DNA of 64,000 nucleotides from an uncultured Sinobacteraceae bacterium (GTDB lineage: Bacteria; Pseudomonadota; Gammaproteobacteria; Nevskiales; Nevskiaceae): positions 434,001 through 498,000 of the forward strand of contig CAIJRD010000002.1 in NCBI GenBank assembly GCA_903822975.1. The letters are read 5' to 3'. Made by a program: the position numbers and the translations under genes. Positions 33,848 through 42,802 of this stretch are shown piece after piece (the first letter of the stretch is position 1; each line of letters opens with the position of its first letter). The notes beneath the pieces are model-generated. The model made no database searches. It was not told the origin of the DNA and saw nothing but the letters and a program-made list of their open reading frames with translations.

Positions 33848-34522
33848 TCAGGAGCCGCTTGGCACCGAGAGCAGTCGTTCCGCAAGCAGCGCCACCTGGG
33901 TGCGCGTGTTCAATCCCAGCTTGCGCAGGATCGCGCTGATATGCGTTTTCACGGTCGACTCGCTGATTTGCAAATCGCCCGCGATCTGCTTGTTGAGCCG
34001 ACCTTGCTTGATGTGTAGAACGATGCGCAACTCCTGTCGCGACAACAGGCCGAAACGTTCGTCGGCGGTGGCAACCGGCGGCGTCGCCAACGCAGGCTTC
34101 GGCGACGAGCGCTCCGCCTCAGGCCAGTATTCACCGCCGTCGAGCACGCGGCCAAGAATCGACTGCATTAATTCCGGGGAGGCCGACTTGTGGACGAACG
34201 CACACGCACCGAGCGTGCGGATCATGCGCAACCAGCTGGGTTGCGAGACCGACGAAATCACCGCCACGCGCAGCGTCGGAAACTCCGACCGCAGGAATTC
34301 CAGCGCCGACAAGCCCTGCGCACCCGGCATCATCAAATCGAGTAGCACCAGATTTGAGGTTGGATACCGAGCCGCAGCCGCGCGCAGCGAATCGAACGAA
34401 TCGACCTCGATCACCTCTGCCGACGGCAACAGGCTGCGCACTCCGAGGCGCAGCGCCACGCGGAACAACGGGTGATCATCGGCCACGATTACCGTGACCG
34501 CGCTGTGTTGCTTCCCTGTCAT
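33848..34522 (-). CDS. NarL/LuxR-family response regulator
   Basis: 224 residues. The receiver domain (residues 8-122) has acidic pair ADDHPLF, phospho-acceptor LLDLMMPG near 62 and Lys in FVHKSASPE near 110. The C-terminal LuxR helix-turn-helix (about 155-218) reads LSRQELRIVLHIKQGRLNKQ and STVKTHISAILRKLG. It starts 28 bp downstream of the hybrid kinase stop and is the likely DNA-binding output of that phosphorelay. Confidence 0.92.
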   Translation of the reverse strand: MTGKQHSAVTVIVADDHPLFRVALRLGVRSLLPSAEVIEVDSFDSLRAAAARYPTSNLVLLDLMMPGAQGLSALEFLRSEFPTLRVAVISSVSQPSWLRMIRTLGACAFVHKSASPELMQSILGRVLDGGEYWPEAERSSPKPALATPPVATADERFGLLSRQELRIVLHIKQGRLNKQIAGDLQISESTVKTHISAILRKLGLNTRTQVALLAERLLSVPSGS

Positions 34523-34549
34523 CGCTCCCCCTGCCCGTCCTGGGCGGTG

Positions 34550-37498
34550 TTAGCTTAGCTTGCGCTCATTCACTTGGACGCACCAAGCCGTCAGTTGACT
34601 AAGCAACTGGACATGTCCGGCTTCAATCGAGTTCAGCCTTGCGCTCAAAGCGGACGCATCGAACTGCACCACACCCTGCACGATGCCTCGCTCAAGTTGT
34701 CGGCACTCGTCGGCCAGCGCGTTCGCATCCACCATCTCGCAATGCGCCTTCAGGGTTCGCGCCTCGCGCCGAATCGATTCGGCATCGCCGGCGAGTACCG
34801 CTGCACGCAGCGATTCGATTCCAGCCTGTGCACCGGCAAGCAGTTCGGTGACGACTTCGGTCGCGCCTTCGCGCCCGAGCTGTGCGACCAATTGTGTCGC
34901 GACTGGCGTCGGCGTTGGTTCCTCGGAAACTTGCGGCGCTGCATCGCCCGGACGATCCGGCGAAACATCGGCAGCTCGACTGGCGCCGAACGATGGCGGC
35001 GGCGTGTCGCCCTCAAGCGCCACGGCATTGGCGACCTCATTCAGAACCGCCGCCAGTTCCTGCCGTCGAATCGGCTTGGCGATATGCCGCTCCATTCCGG
35101 CGTCGATACATTCCTGCCGTTCGCTGTCGAGCACACTGGCCGTCATCGCGAAGATGCGCGGCAGTCGCGAAAGCGGCAATTGCCGGATGCGACGAGTGGC
35201 TTCGAGACCATCCATCTCAGGCATCTGCACGTCCATCAACACCACGTCATAGATTTTCGCGCGCACCGCGGCGACTGCGGCGATGCCATTCTCGGCAAGG
35301 TCGGCGCGATAACCGAGTGCTTCGAGCGTACGCAGCGCGACTTTCTGATTCACCAGATTGTCTTCCACCAGCAGAATCCGAAGGCCGGCGAGCAGCGGCG
35401 GAGACTCTGTTGCCTGCGCCACGGGTTCGCTTACGCCGCTTTGAATCGGTGCTGCGAGCAATTGCAGAAACGCATCGAGCAGCGCATCGCGCCGCACCGG
35501 TTTCAGCAATACCAGGTCGAGATCCGGCATCGCCCGCGCGGTGCGCCGTACGCTGCTCAGCAACAACAAGGGCAGTTCGCGGTACGGTGCGCGTTGGCGG
35601 ATCGCGGCAGCCAACTGCGATCCATCCATTTCGGGCATCAAATAATCCAGCACCGCGAGATCGAAGCAGGCGCCGGCATCGAGCTGTTGCAGGGCTTCCG
35701 CTGACGAGGCTGCTTCAACGATTTGCATTCCCCATTCGAGCGCGGTTGCGCGCAGGATGCGTCGATTGCTTGCGTTGTCATCGACGATCAACAGGCGCTT
35801 TCCGGCCAGCACCGAACTGTCGGGTCGTGGAGCGAGCTGCCATGAAGGGTTCGTCGCTGCCGCAAAGCTGAAGGAAAATATGGAGCCGAGTCCCGGATGA
35901 CTTTCGACGCCGACAGTTCCGCCCATGCACTCAGCCAGACGCTTGCAGATCGCAAGTCCCAAGCCGGTGCCGCCGTAACGACGCGTGGTCGAGGCATCCA
36001 CCTGGCTGAAGGATTTGAATAATCGATCACGCCGCTCGGGCGGAATGCCGATACCGCTGTCGCGCACGGAAATGGTCACGAGCTGGCGGTCGCCATCGAC
36101 GGCGGCTGCATTGACCATCACCGTGACATCGCCGCGCTCGGTGAACTTGATCGCGTTCGACAAGTAGTTCAACAGCACCTGGCGGATACGACCGCGGTCG
36201 CCACGCACGACTTCCGGCACACCAGCGGCAAATTCGCAAGCGAGATCGAGGCGCTTTTCGGCTGCCTTCATCGCCACCAAATCCAGCGCATCTTCCACCG
36301 TGCGACGCAGATCGAACACCTGCTCGTCGAGCTCCAGCATGCCGGCTTCGACCTTGGTGAAATCGAGAATGTCGTTGATCACCGAAAGCAGATGCTCGCC
36401 GCTGTTCTGGATGATCTCGACGCTCTCACGCTGTTCGGTGTCGAGCCGCGTATCGCGCAACAACTCGGACAAACCGATCACCGCGTTCAGCGGCGTACGA
36501 ATTTCGTGACTCATGTTGGCCAGGAACGCACTCTTGGCGTGATTCGCACGCTCCGCCTCGGCCTGCGCATCGCGCGCGCGCTGTTCGGCCAACTCGCGCT
36601 TGGCGATATCGGTTTCGATCGCCGACGCCATCTCGTTGAAACTGATTCCAAGTTGTCGAAGCTCGGTGACGGGTGCCAGCCGCACACGCTGCGCATATTC
36701 GCCCGCAGCGATGCGCCGCGTAATCCCGATCAAACCCTGCAGCGGCCGCACCAGACCGCGGCTCGCCGCGAACATCGCACCGAGGCTGACCATCAACAGC
36801 GCCGCCACCAGCAGGAGTTGCGCCTTCAGCAGACGATTGCTCTGGTGCTGCAGCTGTTGCAATTCGTTCAGTGTGCGGTGATCGATCAGGCTGTCGAACT
36901 GCTCGATCGCCGCCATGATGCGATCTTTATCGTCGAGATATTCCTGCGACACCAGCCGCTGCTGCAGAGGCTGCGCGCGCTCCGGAAAGTCCGGGTCGCC
37001 CGCCTTGAGTCCAAGCCCCTGCAACTGATCCATCACGCCGGTTTCGATCTCGGCGAGATGATCAGAGGATTCGCGTGAGTCATCGAGGGCAGCGAATTCT
37101 TCGTCGGTAAAGTTTGCCTCGCGCATCAGCGCGGTCAGCGATCGCGGCGGCCCATACTTCACATCGTCGAGGCCGTGCGCACGTACGCGATCCCAGAACG
37201 AACCGTCGTAGTTCAGTGGCCGCGGTGCGGTACCGGCGCGAATCGCCAGCACTTGCTCGAAATACTTGCGGTAGCGCGGCTCGCCCGTCGCGACGTACAG
37301 CCTGACCAGCGTGGTCAGATCGTTGGAGCTCTGACGCATCTGCTCCGCCAACCGATATGATTGAGTTCGACGCGTTTCGGCTTGCGTCTGCATTGCTCCA
37401 TTTTGCGATTGCAAACGCGTCAAATAGAGAACGCCGGCCAACAGTGCGCAGATCGTCAGAAGCACCAAGGCGATCGACGTGCGGACGGAAAGCCTCAT
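34550..37498 (-). CDS. hybrid sensor histidine kinase with two receivers and Hpt
   Basis: 982 residues. Membrane helix about 7-27, periplasmic sensor to ~230, second helix 232-254, HAMP, HisKA with [15 protein letters not shown] (phospho-His near 330), HATPase with NYLSNAIKF (about 444) and DSGIGIPPE, first receiver with [11 protein letters not shown] (about 615), second with [11 protein letters not shown] (about 753), and a C-terminal Hpt domain with LKAHCEM (about 918). This is a BarA-type arrangement with an extra receiver. Its ATG overlaps the stop of the REC-Hpt gene by 4 bp. Confidence 0.93.
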   Translation of the reverse strand: MRLSVRTSIALVLLTICALLAGVLYLTRLQSQNGAMQTQAETRRTQSYRLAEQMRQSSNDLTTLVRLYVATGEPRYRKYFEQVLAIRAGTAPRPLNYDGSFWDRVRAHGLDDVKYGPPRSLTALMREANFTDEEFAALDDSRESSDHLAEIETGVMDQLQGLGLKAGDPDFPERAQPLQQRLVSQEYLDDKDRIMAAIEQFDSLIDHRTLNELQQLQHQSNRLLKAQLLLVAALLMVSLGAMFAASRGLVRPLQGLIGITRRIAAGEYAQRVRLAPVTELRQLGISFNEMASAIETDIAKRELAEQRARDAQAEAERANHAKSAFLANMSHEIRTPLNAVIGLSELLRDTRLDTEQRESVEIIQNSGEHLLSVINDILDFTKVEAGMLELDEQVFDLRRTVEDALDLVAMKAAEKRLDLACEFAAGVPEVVRGDRGRIRQVLLNYLSNAIKFTERGDVTVMVNAAAVDGDRQLVTISVRDSGIGIPPERRDRLFKSFSQVDASTTRRYGGTGLGLAICKRLAECMGGTVGVESHPGLGSIFSFSFAAATNPSWQLAPRPDSSVLAGKRLLIVDDNASNRRILRATALEWGMQIVEAASSAEALQQLDAGACFDLAVLDYLMPEMDGSQLAAAIRQRAPYRELPLLLLSSVRRTARAMPDLDLVLLKPVRRDALLDAFLQLLAAPIQSGVSEPVAQATESPPLLAGLRILLVEDNLVNQKVALRTLEALGYRADLAENGIAAVAAVRAKIYDVVLMDVQMPEMDGLEATRRIRQLPLSRLPRIFAMTASVLDSERQECIDAGMERHIAKPIRRQELAAVLNEVANAVALEGDTPPPSFGASRAADVSPDRPGDAAPQVSEEPTPTPVATQLVAQLGREGATEVVTELLAGAQAGIESLRAAVLAGDAESIRREARTLKAHCEMVDANALADECRQLERGIVQGVVQFDASALSARLNSIEAGHVQLLSQLTAWCVQVNERKLS

Positions 37499-38265
37499 TG
37501 TGCGAGCGGCTCCGCTGCTTCACGCTGCAAGGCCGCATCCAGATCTGCAACGAGCCGCGCATGGCGCTCGATCACCTGGGCGCAGTCGCGTAAGGCGGCA
37601 TCCGCATCGGCGGCACCCGCCGCCTGCTCGGCGCGGGCACATAGCTCTGCGAGTGAATCGGCGCCGAATTGCAGGCTGGTTCCCCGCAGCGTGTGCGCGA
37701 GCGTCTTCATCGCAGGCCAATCGCGCTGAGCTACCGCGTCGGCCAATCGCTGCTGTTGAACGGGCAAATCCGACTTCATCACGGCAACCAGTTCCGCTGC
37801 CCCGGCGGCTTTGAACAGCTGCACGATTTCGCGCCAACTATCAGCATTGAAGTCGCTTGCAGACGTTTGGCGAGCGCTGGGAATCGAGGACAGCAATGCG
37901 CTGAGGCTCTGCAACGACAATGGCTTGCGGATGATCGCGTCACAGCCACTGCAGGACGTTGCGCCATCAAGGTCGTCGCTGGCGCTCATCGCGACGATCC
38001 AAGGCTGCGCCGGCCGCTGCGAAACCTGCCCGCGCAATTGCTCGATCAGATCGGCTCCGCAGTAACCGAGATCGATCAGGATCAAGTCAACGTTCTGCCG
38101 TCGCACAACGTCGATGGCCGCGGAGGCATCCTCCACAAGGCAAGGATCGACGCCATTGAGGCGTTTCAGCAGCAACGCGGCAAGCCTGCGGCCCACTGCA
38201 TCGTCGAGCACGAGCGTTTGCATTGCGGCCTTGGCTGCCGAGTCGCGGTGGGCGATCGGATCCAT
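37495..38265 (-). CDS. REC-Hpt phosphotransfer protein
   Basis: 256 residues. An N-terminal receiver (residues 16-132; Asp in ILIDLGYCG near 63; Lys in AIIRKPLSL) is joined to a C-terminal Hpt domain with LAHTLRGTSLQFGADSLAEL, whose His near 190 is the phospho-site. There is no DNA-binding part, so it passes or drains phosphate within the phosphorelay. First gene of the three-gene operon; ATGA overlap with the kinase gene. Confidence 0.85.
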   Translation of the reverse strand: MDPIAHRDSAAKAAMQTLVLDDAVGRRLAALLLKRLNGVDPCLVEDASAAIDVVRRQNVDLILIDLGYCGADLIEQLRGQVSQRPAQPWIVAMSASDDLDGATSCSGCDAIIRKPLSLQSLSALLSSIPSARQTSASDFNADSWREIVQLFKAAGAAELVAVMKSDLPVQQQRLADAVAQRDWPAMKTLAHTLRGTSLQFGADSLAELCARAEQAAGAADADAALRDCAQVIERHARLVADLDAALQREAAEPLAQ

Positions 38266-38657
38266 AGCATCTCATCCCTGAATGTGGCGCAGCGGCATCG
38301 CCCGGGGCCGAGTATCCCCCGATTGCGAAGGCCTGCCTTACGTAAAAGCGATTATCGACTGGACTGATTCAACTGCCAAGCTACTACTCCTGAGCGAAGC
38401 CTTGCGATCGTCCAGCGTTTAAGAGTGTGTCGCCCGCGACGGCGTGATTACGTCTCCAAACAGGCAATGTACGAACGAATCACTCCTCATCACTGCCGTT
38501 GCATCGGAAGGATCGGCGCGCTGCCACGCGCAATCGGTGACGCTCGTTTTGTGACGCCTCGATTACTGCATCGGAAAGGTCCAGACCGCTCGAAGGATTA
38601 CGAAGGGCGCACATGAACCGCAAACTCAAGGCGCTCGGCTGAACCCTCTACAAGCGC
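38266..38657. other. gene-free region upstream of phosphorelay operon
   Basis: 392 bp between the divergent REC-Hpt start and the stop of the GlxA-type regulator. It must hold the phosphorelay promoter. No coding frame or RNA recognised. Confidence 0.5.
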
Positions 38658-39635
38658 TCATTCGCCATCGTTGAAGCTTTGCCGCCAACGTTGTGGCGTT
38701 ACACCGAAGGAGACGCGAAAGTGCTGCCTCAACGATGCGGGCGACGCAAAGCCCACCTGTGCAGCGATCTGCTCAATCGAGTGCTTGCTGCCTTCCAGCA
38801 GGCGCTGCGTGAGCGCCAGACGTTCGCTCAGCAACCACTCCCCGACTGTAGCGCCGGTGAGGGCACGAAAGTGACGCGTGAACGTACGACGACTCATCAG
38901 CGCTCGTCTGGCAAGGCTATCGAGCGTGTGCGGCGCCTGCAGATTAGCGCGCACCGCGACGAGCACTTCGGCCAGCCGCGAGTCGCGCAGGTTCGCCGGC
39001 AACGGTCGCTCGATGTACTGCTTCTGGCCGCCCTGACGATGCGGCGGCACCACCAGTCGTCGCGCGACACAATTCGCTACCTCGGCGCCGTAGTCTTCGC
39101 GCAGGAGGTGCAGACAGCAGTCCAGCCCGGCCGCGGTGCCGGCGGAGGTAACGATGTTGCCGTCGGCGATGTAGAGGCGGTCGGCGTCGACTCGGATGTT
39201 TGGATAACGCTGAGCGAAGTCCAGCGCGCATTCCCAATGGGTGGTCGCGCGGCGGCCATCCAGCAGGCCGGCTTCCGCCAGCACGTATGCGCCCAAGCAC
39301 AGCCCGACAATTCTGGCGCCGCGACGATGCGCGGCGACCAGTGCATTCAATAGCGGCTGTGGCGGGCGTTCGTTGGGGTCTCGCCAACTCGGCACGATGA
39401 TGGTCTGCGCCTGTGCCAGCGCACGCAGGCCGTGCTGAGCAATCAGCGCGAATCCGGCGGTGGTGGTCAGCGTTCCGCGTTCGGCTGCGACCACCAACAA
39501 GCGGAACGCCGGCGCCCCGGGATGGGATTCGCCGAACACGACGCAAGGCACCGACAGGTGAAACGCACTGATCTGATCGAAGGCGACCACCGCAATCACC
39601 GCACGCGGCCTGTGGGCGGCACTTTGCGTCTGCAT
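38658..39635 (-). CDS. GlxA/FtrA-family AraC-type transcriptional regulator
   Basis: 325 residues. The N-terminal DJ-1/PfpI-like amidase-fold domain has the nucleophile-elbow region IVGLCLGAYVLAEAGLLDGR near 110 and RATTHWE. The C-terminal AraC double helix-turn-helix has SRRTFTRHFRALTGATVGEW and EQIAAQVGFASPASLRQHFR (about 225-320). The layout matches FtrA/GlxA regulators. ATG 39635 (MQTQSAAHRP) was preferred; the frame to 39719 adds a repetitive Gln/Val stretch. Divergent from the HD-domain gene. Confidence 0.88.
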   Translation of the reverse strand: MQTQSAAHRPRAVIAVVAFDQISAFHLSVPCVVFGESHPGAPAFRLLVVAAERGTLTTTAGFALIAQHGLRALAQAQTIIVPSWRDPNERPPQPLLNALVAAHRRGARIVGLCLGAYVLAEAGLLDGRRATTHWECALDFAQRYPNIRVDADRLYIADGNIVTSAGTAAGLDCCLHLLREDYGAEVANCVARRLVVPPHRQGGQKQYIERPLPANLRDSRLAEVLVAVRANLQAPHTLDSLARRALMSRRTFTRHFRALTGATVGEWLLSERLALTQRLLEGSKHSIEQIAAQVGFASPASLRQHFRVSFGVTPQRWRQSFNDGE

Positions 39636-39803
39636 CTGAAAATGGACTTGGACTTGGAATTGGCTTCGGCGAGTGTCGGCAGTTGGCCCGAATTCGTTGT
39701 TTATTGTCAATCGGGCCACTCGCCCGTCGAGCCGGCCCGAGCAAAACTAGGCGGGACTTCAAACGCCACCCGCACTCAACCGCACCGCAGGAGTCGCACT
39801 CGC

Positions 39804-40346
39804 ATGATCGCAATCGAATCATCCATTGCCCTGATCGATGAAATACTCGGTCAATGGCGGGTGCAGCTCGGGGCCGATTACCAGGGCTACCGCAATCACG
39901 TGTACCGAATGGTCCACTTCTGCTTCGCACTCGGCGACGCAAGCGAAGCGGACAAGAAAAAAATCGCCATCGCCGCATGCTTCCACGACTTAGGTATTTG
40001 GTCGGACGGCACCATCGACTACCTGCCGCCTTCGGTCGTGCAGGCCCAGATGTATTTGGAGCGACAGGGTCTCGCGGAATGGAGCCAGGAGATCGCGCTG
40101 ATGATCGATCTGCATCACAAGATCAGAGCGGTGACCGATGCGCACTCTCCGTTGATCGAGATCTTCAGAAAGGCCGATCTGGTCGATGTCTCATTGGGCT
40201 TGGTCAAATTCGGATTGCCCGCAAGCTTGATTCGCAGTGTGAAAGCGGCATTCCCGAATGCCGGCTTTCATAAGCGCTTGCTGAAACTGGCAGGCGGCTG
40301 GTTCTCGGAACATCCGCTGAGTGCGCCACCGTTCCTGAAATGGTGA
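39804..40346 (+). CDS. HD-domain phosphohydrolase
   Basis: 180 residues. HD metal-binding residues are visible as RNHVYRMVHF near 30 (first His), AACFHDLGIW near 62 (His-Asp) and RKADLVDVS near 128 (last Asp). HD-domain proteins of this size hydrolyse phosphomonoesters or nucleotides. It starts 169 bp from the divergent GlxA-type regulator, which may control it. A CAGGAG element precedes ATG 39804. Substrate unknown. Confidence 0.8.
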   Translation: MIAIESSIALIDEILGQWRVQLGADYQGYRNHVYRMVHFCFALGDASEADKKKIAIAACFHDLGIWSDGTIDYLPPSVVQAQMYLERQGLAEWSQEIALMIDLHHKIRAVTDAHSPLIEIFRKADLVDVSLGLVKFGLPASLIRSVKAAFPNAGFHKRLLKLAGGWFSEHPLSAPPFLKW

Positions 40347-40779
40347 CCTGAAATTTTGAACGCTTCGCCGTAGCACCGACTCAAACAATCAGCCGATTGA
40401 TTCGAGTCGCAGACGCAACGCGCGATGCGGCAGCGGCCTGTTCGACGATGGGTGGGACTTCGCAGCCCGAAACCCCACCCGAATCGGAAAAGAGACCCTA
40501 CCGATTCGGGTAAAAGTTTCCGGCACGATCGGCCTGCATTCCCGAAAACGCGCGAACCGAGCGCAATCGCGATTGGCGGCCCATTCATTGAGCCGTTTCA
40601 TATTCCCTTTATATTTCTGCACGTTACGAGCGGGTTTTTAGTGACTCACCGGGTCTGCGGCCGATCAGGCACAGGCAATGCGCCTTTAATCGGGCAGTGC
40701 CGAACTCGCGGATAGGGATTCACCCAAGAATCCGCGACGAACGGCCCACTCAATGTCACGAAACGGGAGTTACACGTTC
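40347..40779. other. gene-free leader region of rpoE-like gene
   Basis: 433 bp without a convincing frame. It should contain the sigma-factor promoter. No clear GAACTT/TCTGA autoregulated promoter could be picked by eye. Confidence 0.45.
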
Positions 40780-41469
40780 ATGCTTGCACACAAAATCAAT
40801 GCGCCCTCTTCCGCAACGACGGCCCGCAACAAGACGAAAGCGAGCGCGCGTGCGCTCAGCCTGGTCACTCCTTCGACCTATGTGCCCGTACCGCTGGGCG
40901 AAGTCCAGACCGACGAAGAACTGGTCGCGCTGACCCAACAAGGCAACCAGCGTGCATTTGAAATTCTGGTGCGCAAATACCAGCGCAAGATCACCCAGCT
41001 GGTCGCCCGCCTCGTCGGCGACGGCGACGCGCCGGATGTCGCACAGGAAACCTTCATCAAGGTCTATCGCGCCATCAACAATTTCCGCGGCCAGAGCGCG
41101 TTCTACACCTGGCTCTACCGCATCGGCATCAACACCGCGAAGAACCATCTGGTCGCACGTAATCGCCGGATCTCGACGCAGGACATCGACGTCTCGGATG
41201 CCGAGCAGTTTGGCCACACAGATTTTTTGAGCAACGTCGATACGCCGCAGGCGCTGTTGCTGTCCGAAGAAATTCGTCAGCAGATCGATACCGTGATCAA
41301 GAAGCTGCCGCCCGATCTGCGCGAAGCCATCGTGCTGCGTGAATTCGAAGGTCTGAGCTACGAAGAAATCTCGATCGCCATGAACTGCCCGATCGGAACG
41401 GTTCGCTCACGCATCTTCCGAGCACGCGAAGCGATTGATCTCGTCGTGCAACCGCTGATGGCGGCGTAA
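40780..41469 (+). CDS. rpoE: RNA polymerase sigma factor RpoE (ECF family)
   Basis: 229 residues. Region 2 (about 55-125) has AFEILVRKYQRKI, DVAQETFIKVYRAINNF and FYTWLYRIGINTAKN. Region 4 (about 165-215) has LPPDLREAIVLREFEGLSYE and GTVRSRIFRARE. It resembles E. coli RpoE/AlgU closely but has an N-terminal extension of ~35 basic and Ser/Thr/Ala-rich residues. ATG 40780 has GGAG ten bases upstream; ATG 40753 is weaker. Unusually, no anti-sigma (rseA/mucA) gene follows; the next genes are tRNAs on the other strand. Confidence 0.9.
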   Translation: MLAHKINAPSSATTARNKTKASARALSLVTPSTYVPVPLGEVQTDEELVALTQQGNQRAFEILVRKYQRKITQLVARLVGDGDAPDVAQETFIKVYRAINNFRGQSAFYTWLYRIGINTAKNHLVARNRRISTQDIDVSDAEQFGHTDFLSNVDTPQALLLSEEIRQQIDTVIKKLPPDLREAIVLREFEGLSYEEISIAMNCPIGTVRSRIFRAREAIDLVVQPLMAA

Positions 41470-41588
41470 GGAACTGGGATCTCTGCAATGGCGGTCGCAG
41501 GGATGCGACCGCAGCTTTCTCCAACCGCGGAGTGCACTAAGGAGCAAGCAGTAGCGGCGAGTCGCGCGACGCGCATTGCCGTTAGGTA

Positions 41589-41662
41589 TGGAGGCTCGGG
41601 CCGGAATTGAACCGACGTACGGGGATTTGCAGTCCCCTGCATCACCACTCTGCCACCGAGCC
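41589..41662 (-). tRNA. tRNA-Cys(GCA)
   Basis: Minus-strand cloverleaf: acceptor GGCTCGG with CCGAGCC, anticodon loop CTGCAAA (GCA), T-loop TTCAATT, discriminator U73 (a cysteine identity base) and encoded CCA. Confidence 0.95.
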
Positions 41663-41730
41663 GCGCGTGCACCGCGGATGCGACTGTAACCTATGCCCTG
41701 ACTTTGCGATTGCAAGGCTTCGGGACTTCT

Positions 41731-41761
41731 AAAAACAAAAAACCCCGTTACTCACGAGGTT
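41731..41761 (-). terminator. terminator between tRNA-Gly and tRNA-Cys
   Basis: On the minus strand an 8-bp stem with one G-T pair (41761-41754 with 41748-41741, 5-nt loop) is followed by TTTTTTGTTTTT. It lies about 20 bp past tRNA-Gly, so tRNA-Cys is either read through or has its own promoter. Confidence 0.8.
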
Positions 41762-41781
41762 CTTGTCGACGGCATAAAGAT

Positions 41782-41856
41782 GGAGCGGGAAACGAGGCTC
41801 GAACTCGCGACCTCAACCTTGGCAAGGTTGCGCTCTACCAACTGAGCTATTCCCGC
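41782..41856 (-). tRNA. tRNA-Gly(GCC)
   Basis: Minus-strand cloverleaf: acceptor GCGGGAA with TTCCCGC, anticodon loop TTGCCAA (GCC), T-loop TTCGAGC, discriminator U and encoded CCA. The order uvrC-pgsA-tRNA-Gly-tRNA-Cys is also found in E. coli. Confidence 0.96.
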
Positions 41857-42101
41857 TTGCCGAGGTCGCCATTGTATTGCCGGTTTGTTGCGTGTCAAGT
41901 CGCGGCGAAAACACGGCGTTACCAGCGATTTGTCAACTGTTTCCCTGGTCGTCGGCAAACCCCGAGAAACGAGTTGGCGACAGTCGGATTCCACAGGATG
42001 CAAGTGAATTCGCGCGCGCCTCATGAGCCATCTGGGAGCCTCCTGTGAGCCTTCTGGGAGTCTTCCGCACGCATTGAACCTAATGTCGCGCAAGGTCGAA
42101 C

Positions 42102-42662
42102 TCAGGAGTTGTCGCGCATCACCGGCCAGGCTGCACGCAGGTAACTGACCATCGACCACATCGTCAGCGCGCCAGCGGCAAACAGCAGGAAATAGCCGAA
42201 ATCGTAGAGTGGCAAGCCAAAGATTGGCGTTTGCCACAACATCAAGCTGATCGCCGTCATCTGGAAGGCGGTTTTCAGCTTGCCGACGAAGCCGACCGCC
42301 ACGCGTGTTCGCTCACCGAGTTCCGCCAGCCACTCGCGCAAGGCCGAGATGGTGATTTCGCGGCCGATAATGATCGCGACGAGTACCGCCATGATCCCGC
42401 GAGGGTCGTCGCGCAGCAGCATGACCAGCGCGACCGCGACCAGCAGCTTGTCCGCCACGGGATCGAGAAATGCTCCGAACGCACTGGTCTGATTCAGGCG
42501 ACGGGCGAGCCAACCATCGAACCAATCGGTAATGGACGCGCCGATGAACAACAGCGCGGCGAAATGCCTGGCGAACTCCCAGGGCGTATAGAACAGGCCG
42601 ACCAACAGCGGGATCACGGCGACGCGGCCGATCGTCAGCATCGTGGGGGTGTTCACTCTCAT
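42102..42662 (-). CDS. pgsA: CDP-diacylglycerol--glycerol-3-phosphate 3-phosphatidyltransferase
   Basis: 186 residues, an inner-membrane CDP-alcohol phosphatidyltransferase with about five hydrophobic helices. The family motif DG-x2-AR-x8-G-x3-D-x3-D reads DWFDGWLARRLNQTSAFGAF then LDPVADK (residues 45-70). It makes phosphatidylglycerophosphate for phosphatidylglycerol and cardiolipin. Downstream of uvrC on the same strand, as in enterobacteria. Confidence 0.95.
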   Translation of the reverse strand: MRVNTPTMLTIGRVAVIPLLVGLFYTPWEFARHFAALLFIGASITDWFDGWLARRLNQTSAFGAFLDPVADKLLVAVALVMLLRDDPRGIMAVLVAIIIGREITISALREWLAELGERTRVAVGFVGKLKTAFQMTAISLMLWQTPIFGLPLYDFGYFLLFAAGALTMWSMVSYLRAAWPVMRDNS

Positions 42663-42802
42663 GCTGCCAGTGTCGGGGTTTCGTGTGACTAATTCCAGCG
42701 CGCCAGCCGTCGGCCGCGGTCACTTCCAGGCTTACTGGCCGCACAGGCCTGGCGGTGGTCTCCGCGAACGCGCCGAAACTTGCGTGCTACTGGCTTGCGG
42801 CC

